DNA of 19,573 nucleotides from CAYUYV01 sp050331455 (GTDB taxonomy: Bacteria; Pseudomonadota; Alphaproteobacteria; JAJFIK01), in contig JBHJGV010000076.1 of assembly GCA_050331455.1 (NCBI GenBank), positions 1 through 19,573 of the forward strand. The letters are read 5' to 3'. Shown piece by piece: positions 14,541 to 19,573 of the stretch. A model generated the notes under the pieces. That model worked only from the letters and a program-made list of their open reading frames with translations, did no database searches and was not told the DNA's origin. A program made the translations under genes and the position numbers. Position 1 is the stretch's first letter; each line of letters begins with the position of its first letter.

Positions 14541-15275
14541 TTAGAAAAGAGAGAGTTGGCCTTCTTGGGGCAGAGCCGATTCCTCCCCGGCGGAAGGCGT
14601 GCCGTCGAGGGGCCGGATCAGCGCCTTGCTGTCCTCGGCCACGCCGTTCACGGCGCGGGAGACGGCGTGGACAGTCAGCCGGTCCTCCGGCGCCGGGCGG
14701 ATGAGGGGCAGGGCCTCGTCCACCGTGCCGGCGAGCCAAAGCGCCCAGTCCGCCGGATCCAGAATCACCGGCATGCGGTGGTGCAGGTCTGCGATGGTCC
14801 GGTTCGCCTGGATCGTGACAATGGCCATGGACTCGATCTCGGACCCGTCCGCGCCCAGCCAATGCTCCCAGATGCCGCCCAGCGCCATGGGGCTTGCGTC
14901 GGTGGGGTAAATATAGTGGGGGGCGGGCTTTTCCCCCGCAACCCGGCGCCACTCGTAAAAGCCGTCGGCCGGCACCAGGCAGCGTCGGCGCAGAAAAGCG
15001 GATTTGAACGCGCTCTTGTCGGCCACCGTCTCGCCGCGGGCATTGATCAGCGGCTTGGTCGCGACCTCCTTGGCCCAGCTCGGGACGAGGCCCCAGCGCA
15101 CGAACCCCAGCTCTCGCGCCCCCTTAGTGGGGCCGAAGGGCGTCGGTCGGATGATCGGCACCCCTTGCGTCGGGGCGACATTGTAGCGCGGCTTCAGATT
15201 GAGGAGCGGGCCGTCAAAGCCGAACAGGGCGGCCATGGCCTGAACCGGCGTGGTGATGACGTAGCGGCCGCACAT
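14541..15275 (-). CDS. SOS response-associated peptidase, SRAP family
   Basis: This 244-residue homologue of YedK/HMCES forms a covalent thiazolidine link to abasic sites in single-stranded DNA and so protects forks. The start is fixed by MCGRY, since Cys2 must become the N-terminal catalytic residue; any longer start (for example 15308) would bury it. Other active-site elements are present: NARGET (Asn and Arg), CLVPADGFYEW (Glu) and HHRMPVIL (His), and YNVAPTQ early on. GGAGA lies a few bases upstream. It is divergent from nrdAB, sharing a 334-base control region, which places fork protection next to dNTP supply. No LexA-type GTTC-N7-GTTC site was found. Confidence 0.93.
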   Translation of the reverse strand: MCGRYVITTPVQAMAALFGFDGPLLNLKPRYNVAPTQGVPIIRPTPFGPTKGARELGFVRWGLVPSWAKEVATKPLINARGETVADKSAFKSAFLRRRCLVPADGFYEWRRVAGEKPAPHYIYPTDASPMALGGIWEHWLGADGSEIESMAIVTIQANRTIADLHHRMPVILDPADWALWLAGTVDEALPLIRPAPEDRLTVHAVSRAVNGVAEDSKALIRPLDGTPSAGEESALPQEGQLSLF

Positions 15276-15335
15276 GGTGGTCTCCGGCTGTGTGACAATC
15301 GCCAGCATGCCCGAGGCGTCCCCATGGGGCCAAGA

Positions 15336-15489
15336 CCCCTAGATCTTGATGCCGTTGGCACAAAATCTAGGGCTGACGGAACGCTGACACAACATCTGGT
15401 GGGTCACCCCTTTGGGTGAGTACAAGATGTGTCTAAATCGAGCTCCGGCGCCTTGACTCCGGACCAGGCCCGCGTACCATATCTAGTGT
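15336..15489. promoter_or_regulatory. Cluster of NrdR-box-like motifs upstream of nrdA
   Basis: Compared with the NrdR palindrome ACACAAGATCTTGTGT as I recall it, matches occur at 15336-15351 (10 of 16, core AGATCTTG), 15358-15373 (11), 15387-15402 (about 13, ACACAACATCTGGTG), a left half at 15420-15435 and 15474-15489 (11, ATATCTAGTGT). Centre spacings are 22, 29, 33 and 54 bases. NrdR is the ATP/dATP-sensing repressor of RNR genes and often binds box pairs about three helical turns apart, which the 29- and 33-base gaps approximate. The last box overlaps the predicted -10 element. A hairpin TCACCC-CTTT-GGGTGA lies at 15404-15419. Confidence 0.55.
15453..15480 (+). promoter_or_regulatory. Predicted sigma70 promoter of nrdAB
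   Basis: TTGACT at 15453-15458 is followed, after 16 bases, by TACCAT at 15475-15480, a reasonable -35/-10 pair. Transcription would start near 15487 and leave a leader of about 120 bases before nrdA. The -10 element lies within a NrdR-like box, a position suited to repression. Confidence 0.5.
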
Positions 15490-15504
15490 CGCGACTGCGG
15501 CACG

Positions 15505-15606
15505 CCCCCAATCACTGGGGGTAACAATCATCCCAGGACCCGTGACCGCCGGTCCCTTCGCTCCAGAAGGGGGAGGCGGCGAGCCCGTAACCGCCCTAAA
15601 AAGGCG
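15505..15606 (+). promoter_or_regulatory. Structured nrdA leader with hairpin over the ribosome site
   Basis: Three short stems can be drawn: CCCCCA/TGGGGG at 15505-15521, CCCTTC/GAAGGG at 15554-15571, and CCGCC/GGCGG at 15591-15606, whose 3' strand overlaps the ribosome binding site AAGGCGG ahead of the 15610 start. The last stem could limit translation initiation. No known riboswitch consensus was recognised. Confidence 0.4.
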
Positions 15607-15609
15607 GAT

Positions 15610-17622
15610 ATGCGGGACTGTGTCTCTCAACCGTGGGCCACCGCCATGACCGTGATCACGCTCCCCCGCCGCCCTGCCACCCGCCCCCAGCCGGCGCCTC
15701 AACCGGCTGCGCACCGTCCCCGGGCCGATGCCGATGACGTGACCATCGATCCCGGTCGCAATCAGCGGCTGACCGATTTCGGACGCGCGACCCTGGCGGA
15801 CCGTTATCTCATGCCCGGCGAGGGGGTCCAGGACCTGTTTGCCCGGGTGGCCGCGGCCTATGCCGACGATGTCGACCATGCCCAGCGGCTCTATGACTAC
15901 ATCTCCAAGCTCTGGTTCATGCCGGCGACGCCGGTGCTCTCCAATGGCGGCACGGAGCGGGGCCTGCCCATTTCCTGTTTCCTGAACGAAGCCGAGGACA
16001 GCCTGGGCAGCATTGTCGATCTGTGGAATGAGAATGTCTGGCTCGCGGCCAAGGGCGGTGGCATCGGCAGCTATTGGGGCAACTTGCGCTCCATCGGCGA
16101 AACGGTGGGCGGGGTCGGCAAGACCTCCGGCATCGTGCCCTTCATCCGGGTGATGGATTCGCTCACCCTGGCGATCAGCCAGGGCACGTTGCGCCGGGGG
16201 TCGGCGGCCGTTTATCTCGACGTGTCGCACCCGGAAATCGAGGAATTTGTGGAACTGCGCCGCCCCACGGGCGGGGACCCGAACCGCAAGGCGCTCAATC
16301 TGCACCACGGCATCGTCATTCCGGACGCCTTCATGGAAGCCGTGGCCGCGGACGGGCCCTGGGAACTCGTCAGTCCAAAGACGGGCGAGGTGCGCGAGAC
16401 CGTTTCGGCGCGGGCGCTGTGGGTCCGGATCCTCACGGCACGGATCGAGACAGGCGAACCCTATCTCCTGTTCACGGATACGGTGAACCGGGCCTTGCCG
16501 GAGCATCACCAGCGGGCCGGCCTCACGGTCAAGACCTCCAATCTGTGTGCGGAGATCACCTTGCCCACGGGGCTCGACCATCGGGGCGAGATGCGCACGG
16601 CCGTGTGCTGCCTGTCCTCCCTGAATCTTGAAACGTATCTGGAGTGGAAGGACGAGCCGCGCTTCATCGAGGATGTCATGCGTTTCCTCGACAATGTGCT
16701 TCAGGATTTCATCGACCGGGCGCCGGACTCCATGGAACGGGCGCGGTATGCCGCCATGCGCGAGCGCAGCGTGGGCCTTGGGGTCATGGGTTTTCACGCC
16801 TTTCTCCAGTCCCAAAACGCGCCCTTCGAAAGTGCCCTTGCCAAGGCCTGGAACCGGGCCGTGTTCCGCCAGATCCGCGACGGGGTCAGCGCGGCCTCGC
16901 GCGTGCTGGCCGAAGAACGCGGTGCCTGTCCGGATGCGGCCGATTTCGGCCTGATGGAGCGGTTCTCCAACAAGACCGCCATTGCGCCGACCGCCTCCAT
17001 CTCCATCATTTGCGGCGGGACAAGTGCCGGGATCGAGCCCTTCGCGGCCAACAGCTACACCCACAAGACTCTGTCGGGCTCCTTCACGGTGCGGAACAAA
17101 TATCTAAAGCGCCTGCTGGCCGAGAAGGGGCAGGATACGCCCGAGGTCTGGTCGTCCATTTCGGTCAATGGCGGGTCGGTCCAGCATCTGGAGTTTCTGT
17201 CGCAGGACGAGAAGGATGTTTTCAAGACCGCCTTTGAGCTTGACCAGCGCTGGGTCATCGAGCACGCCGCGGACCGGGCGCCGATGATCGACCAAGGCCA
17301 GTCCGTGAACGTGTTCCTGCCCGCCGATGTCCACAAGCGGGACCTGCATCAGATCCATTTCCAGGCCTGGAAACGGGGTCTGAAGTCCCTCTATTACTGC
17401 CGCTCCTTGAGCATCCAGCGGGCGGAAAAGGCCGAAAGCACGGCTGCGCCCCAGCCAGCCGTGCCCGAGGGGCTGCGCTCCACGGGTGTCACGCCGCTGC
17501 CCTTGCACCGGATCGATGACCTGCCCCTCGACCCGGCGGCGGCGGGCATTTCCAGCGACACGTCGGTCCTCACCGACGGAACGCCCCGCATCGATTACGA
17601 AGAATGCCTCGCTTGCCAGTAG
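15610..17622 (+). CDS. nrdA: Ribonucleotide reductase class I, alpha subunit
   Basis: This is the catalytic subunit that reduces ribonucleotides to deoxyribonucleotides. It has 670 residues. Conserved elements: PATPVLSNGG, the first redox Cys in LPISCFLNEAEDSLGS, the active-site NLCAEITLP (Asn, Cys, Glu), the partner Cys in CCLSSLNLE, PTASISIICGGTSAGIEP, and the radical-transfer tyrosine pair in LYYCRS. The C-terminal shuttle is a CxxC (ECLACQ, stop). The N-terminal 90-residue ATP cone is absent; instead there is a Pro/Arg-rich leader, so the usual dATP overall-activity site is lacking in this chain. AAGG at 15601-15604 supports start 15610; ATG 15646 (MTVITLP) is a credible alternative. The stop codon lies inside a REP-like palindrome. 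Confidence 0.94.
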   Translation: MRDCVSQPWATAMTVITLPRRPATRPQPAPQPAAHRPRADADDVTIDPGRNQRLTDFGRATLADRYLMPGEGVQDLFARVAAAYADDVDHAQRLYDYISKLWFMPATPVLSNGGTERGLPISCFLNEAEDSLGSIVDLWNENVWLAAKGGGIGSYWGNLRSIGETVGGVGKTSGIVPFIRVMDSLTLAISQGTLRRGSAAVYLDVSHPEIEEFVELRRPTGGDPNRKALNLHHGIVIPDAFMEAVAADGPWELVSPKTGEVRETVSARALWVRILTARIETGEPYLLFTDTVNRALPEHHQRAGLTVKTSNLCAEITLPTGLDHRGEMRTAVCCLSSLNLETYLEWKDEPRFIEDVMRFLDNVLQDFIDRAPDSMERARYAAMRERSVGLGVMGFHAFLQSQNAPFESALAKAWNRAVFRQIRDGVSAASRVLAEERGACPDAADFGLMERFSNKTAIAPTASISIICGGTSAGIEPFAANSYTHKTLSGSFTVRNKYLKRLLAEKGQDTPEVWSSISVNGGSVQHLEFLSQDEKDVFKTAFELDQRWVIEHAADRAPMIDQGQSVNVFLPADVHKRDLHQIHFQAWKRGLKSLYYCRSLSIQRAEKAESTAAPQPAVPEGLRSTGVTPLPLHRIDDLPLDPAAAGISSDTSVLTDGTPRIDYEECLACQ

Positions 17623-17692
17623 GACGGGCCTTGGCCCATCATGGGGCTTCCCGCCTGTTGCTTCCCTCCATGATGGGTCGAGACCCATCCTA
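17620..17692. repeat. REP-like palindrome doublet between nrdA and nrdB
   Basis: Two 25-base units in inverted orientation, 17620-17644 and 17668-17692, match at 21 of 25 positions, with a 23-base spacer. Each is itself a palindrome: GACGGGCC-TT-GGCCCATC and GATGGGTC-GA-GACCCATC, with outer TAGGA and TCCTA. Compensating changes keep each stem paired. The first three bases, TAG, are the nrdA stop codon. The layout fits a REP doublet (BIME); it may attenuate transcription or protect mRNA between nrdA and nrdB. Confidence 0.85.
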
Positions 17693-17713
17693 CCGTTCCA
17701 TACGGATTGCCCC

Positions 17714-18673
17714 ATGTCCCTTTTGACGCCCCGCGCCACCTACAAGCCGTTCCGCTATCCCTGGGCCTATGAGGCCTGGATGACCCAACAGCGCATCCAT
17801 TGGCTGCCTGAAGAAGTACCGATGGCGGATGATGTGCAGGACTGGCGCCACAAGTTGAGCCCGGAGGAACGCAACCTCCTGACCCAGATCTTCCGCTTCT
17901 TCGTGCAGGCGGACGTGGAGGTCAACAATTGCTACATGAAGCATTATTCCCAGGTCTTCAAGCCGACCGAAGTGCTTATGATGCTGTCGGCCTTCTCCAA
18001 CATCGAGACCATCCACATCGCTGCCTACAGCCACCTGCTGGACACCATCGGCATGCCCGAGGTCGAGTATGAGGCCTTCCTCAAATATGCTCAGATGAAG
18101 GATAAATATGATTATATGCAGCAATGGGGTGTCGAGACCAAGGGGGACATCGCCAAGACCCTGGCCGTGTTCGGGGCGTTCACGGAGGGCCTCCAGCTGT
18201 TTGCATCCTTCGCGGTACTGATGAATTTCCCGCGCTTTAACAAGATGAAGGGCATGGGCCAGATCGTGGCCTGGTCCGTGCGGGACGAGACCCTGCACAC
18301 CAATTCGATCATCCGCCTGTTCCGCACCTTCTTGGACGAGAATCCGGAGGTGAACACGCCGGCCCTGCAACGGGAGTTGGGTGAAGCCTGTGAGACCATC
18401 GTCGCCCATGAGGATGCCTTCATTGACCTTGCCTTTGAACTTGGCGGTGTGGACGGTCTTGAGGCGGACGAAGTCAAGGCCTATATCCGCTATATCGGCG
18501 ACCGGCGCCTCGGTCAGCTCGGCCTTGAGCCCCGTTTCGGGTCCGGCGCCAACCCGCTGCCCTGGATGGATGAGATGCTGAACGGCATCGAACACACGAA
18601 TTTCTTTGAAAATCGTGCCACGGAATATTCCAAGGCGTCTACCAAGGGCAGTTGGGAAGAGGCCTTCGCATAG
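17714..18673 (+). CDS. nrdB: Ribonucleotide reductase class I, beta subunit
   Basis: This is the radical-generating subunit partnering NrdA. It has 319 residues. Metal-site residues are visible: Asp67 in FVQADVEVNN, Glu98 and His101 in NIETIHIAAY, a glutamate in FTEGLQLFASF, and Glu/His in RDETLH. Tyr105, four residues after His101, occupies the radical-tyrosine position, so a tyrosyl-radical type is expected rather than the tyrosine-less class Ic. The usual C-terminal tail that docks into NrdA is replaced by TEYSKASTKGSWEEAFA. The N-terminus MSLLTPRATYKPFRYPWAYE lacks an ATP cone. It lies 91 bases after nrdA, across the REP doublet, and is probably co-transcribed. The ribosome binding site is weak (ACGGA). 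Confidence 0.93.
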   Translation: MSLLTPRATYKPFRYPWAYEAWMTQQRIHWLPEEVPMADDVQDWRHKLSPEERNLLTQIFRFFVQADVEVNNCYMKHYSQVFKPTEVLMMLSAFSNIETIHIAAYSHLLDTIGMPEVEYEAFLKYAQMKDKYDYMQQWGVETKGDIAKTLAVFGAFTEGLQLFASFAVLMNFPRFNKMKGMGQIVAWSVRDETLHTNSIIRLFRTFLDENPEVNTPALQRELGEACETIVAHEDAFIDLAFELGGVDGLEADEVKAYIRYIGDRRLGQLGLEPRFGSGANPLPWMDEMLNGIEHTNFFENRATEYSKASTKGSWEEAFA

Positions 18674-18697
18674 TCCCTTGGGAAGACGCATCGGTAT

Positions 18698-18761
18698 AAC
18701 CCGCCCTCCGGGACCATGGTCCGTATGGTCACAAGATTTTTCCCGGATTCATGAGGCCGAG
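18698..18761. repeat. 64-bp duplicate of the oxidase gene end, copy A
   Basis: This segment matches 18841-18904 at 62 of 64 positions (offset 143). On the minus strand it encodes LGLMNPGKIL followed by TGA, then the half REP AACCCGCCC. It contains the perfect palindrome GGACCATGGTCC at 18711-18722. It is not part of an intact gene. It appears to be a duplicated 3' end that keeps the ancestral stop codon. Confidence 0.9.
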
Positions 18762-18765
18762 TCCG

Positions 18766-18851
18766 TAGGGCGGGTTTAAACCCGCCATCTTTCCTAACCA
18801 GGACGCTCGGTGCCAGCGGGATGGTCTTGCGGCGGGTTTGAACCCGCCCTA
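18766..18851. repeat. REP-like palindrome doublet at the oxidase 3' end
   Basis: Two 21-base units in inverted orientation, 18766-18786 and 18831-18851, match at 20 of 21 positions, with a 44-base spacer. Each contains a palindrome GGCGGGTTT/AACCCGCC, and the outer ends are TAGGG and CCCTA. They follow the same consensus as the nrdA-nrdB doublet (TAGGRYGGGYY...RRCCCRYC). The right unit and spacer are translated as the tail of the minus-strand oxidase gene. A third, half unit begins copy A at 18698. Confidence 0.88.
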
Positions 18852-19573
18852 CGGGACCATGGTCCGTATGGTGACAAGATTTTTCCCGGATTCATGAGGC
18901 CGAGGGGGTCGAGGGCGTTTTTCAGGCTGTGCATCATCGCCAGTTCCACCGGGCTTTTGTAACGGGGCAGCATGCTCTGCTTCATAACGCCGATGCCGTG
19001 TTCCGCGCTGATACTGCCGGCATGGGCCGCGGTGATGTCGTGGACGATCCCGCTCAGGTCTTCCCAGCGGGCGAGGAACGCGGCTTTGTCCATGTCCACG
19101 GGCTGGCTCAGATTGTAGTGGATATTGCCGTCGCCCACATGGCCGAAGGGCACGGGGCGAATGCCGGGGCAGGCGGCGGCGACAGCGGCATTCGCCGCCT
19201 CAATAAAGGCCGGGATGGCGGAGATGGGCACGGACACATCATGTTTGATGCTGCCGCCCTCCGGCTTCTGACATTCCGAGAGCAACTCGCGCAGGCGCCA
19301 GAAATCGGCGGCCTGTTCCGTTGAGCGGGCCACAACAGCGTCGGACAAAAGCCCGTCCCCCGTGGCTTCGGACAAGAAACCCAGCACCAAGTCCTCAAGA
19401 CCATGGCCCTCGCCGGCGGTCCATTTTGCAAGCACCATCCAGGGATGCTTGCCCTCCAAAGGCGCCCTCGTATTGGGTCCGTGCCGCAGAACAAAATCGA
19501 GCCCAATCGCAGGGATCAGTTCGAAACTGGAGACGAGGTCCCCGGTGATGCTCCGGGCCCGGCCGAGCAGGGC
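18794..19573 (-). CDS. FAD-linked 2-hydroxyacid dehydrogenase, C-terminal part
   Basis: The window holds the C-terminal 259 residues; the gene runs off the right edge. It belongs to the FAD-oxidase C family (GlcD, D-lactate and D-2-hydroxyglutarate dehydrogenases). Visible: FELIPAIGLDFVLRH, PFGHVGDGNIHYNLSQP (metal/substrate histidines), the SAEHGIGVMK motif and the terminal LDPLGLMNPGKIL. Members normally end at about NPGKIL or two or three residues later. Here the next codon is TCA, not TGA, and the frame continues 26 residues (SPYGPWSRRAGSNPPQDHPA and on) through REP sequence to TAG at 18796-18794. The HVGDGNIHYNL form suggests a D-2-hydroxyglutarate or D-lactate type; the exact substrate is not deducible. 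It converges on nrdB. Confidence 0.9.
   Translation of the reverse strand, partial: ALLGRARSITGDLVSSFELIPAIGLDFVLRHGPNTRAPLEGKHPWMVLAKWTAGEGHGLEDLVLGFLSEATGDGLLSDAVVARSTEQAADFWRLRELLSECQKPEGGSIKHDVSVPISAIPAFIEAANAAVAAACPGIRPVPFGHVGDGNIHYNLSQPVDMDKAAFLARWEDLSGIVHDITAAHAGSISAEHGIGVMKQSMLPRYKSPVELAMMHSLKNALDPLGLMNPGKILSPYGPWSRRAGSNPPQDHPAGTERPG
18841..18904 (-). repeat. 64-bp duplicate of the oxidase gene end, copy B
   Basis: This is the copy attached to the continuous oxidase gene. It differs from copy A at two bases; one is the third-last position of the duplicated stop region and turns TGA into TCA. It includes the palindrome GGACCATGGTCC at 18854-18865. Confidence 0.9.

Noticed and set aside
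14514..14542. Intrinsic terminator AACGGG...CCCGTTTTTA
   Set aside because: The T-run is on the plus strand, where no gene ends; on the minus strand used by SRAP no T-run follows the stem.
15276..15400. LexA box controlling the SRAP gene
   Set aside because: No GTTC-N7-GTTC (the alphaproteobacterial SOS box) was seen on either strand.
15500..15610. Cobalamin or other known riboswitch ahead of nrdA
   Set aside because: The leader is stem-rich, but no B12-box, GCCACTG-like or other riboswitch core could be found.
15433..17064. Long minus-strand frame opposite nrdA
   Set aside because: It is an antisense shadow of nrdA with no recognisable domains, and it crosses the nrd promoter region.
1..19573. 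CRISPR array
   Set aside because: No set of regularly spaced direct repeats with unique spacers occurs; the tandem repeats present are head-to-tail slippage repeats.

Overview
The window looks like a chromosomal stretch from a GC-rich alphaproteobacterium, possibly Rhodospirillales-like. That placement is inferred from overall GC richness, ATG/GTG-dense tightly packed genes and the general look of the NrdA/NrdB, SRAP and acyl-CoA ligase proteins; no rRNA or tRNA is present to confirm it.

Layout. 1-2868: a molybdate ABC importer operon, modABC, with overlapping genes. 3070-4524: a polysaccharide (Wzx-type) flippase, convergent with an amidase-signature hydrolase resembling 6-aminohexanoate cyclic dimer hydrolase (4540-5967). 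6227-10900: a roughly 4.3 kb accessory island bounded by two direct copies of the 3' end of an acyl-CoA ligase gene. 10736-13746: two AMP-forming acyl-CoA ligases in one minus-strand operon. 13969-15275: a periplasmic FKBP-type isomerase and an SRAP (YedK/HMCES-like) abasic-site protein. 15276-18673: a ribonucleotide reductase operon nrdA-nrdB with a long, structured control region carrying several NrdR-box-like motifs. 18794 to the window end: the C-terminal part of an FAD-linked 2-hydroxyacid dehydrogenase, convergent with nrdB.

The island is a mosaic. It contains a truncated, frameshifted NAD(P)-binding oxidoreductase, an AT-rich single-gene membrane protein segment enclosed by two inverted 26-bp sites of the form GTTGCATA-N10-TGTGCAAC, an internally deleted IS1380-type transposase, a small unknown ORF, an unknown protein with a possible PD-(D/E)xK nuclease core, and a class II Fic AMP-transferase with a winged-helix tail. 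The last two form a compact candidate two-gene module. The duplicated ligase 3' ends differ at 12 of about 177 positions, 11 of them synonymous, so the truncated copy appears to come from a diverged, formerly functional allele rather than from a decayed local duplication.

The nrd end of the window carries two REP-like palindrome doublets of the same 21-nt family (TAGG...CCCRYC). One supplies the nrdA stop codon. The other lies at the end of the FAD oxidase gene, whose family-typical stop after NPGKIL has changed from TGA to TCA, so the REP is translated as a 26-residue tail; a nearby 64-bp duplicate keeps the ancestral-looking TGA.
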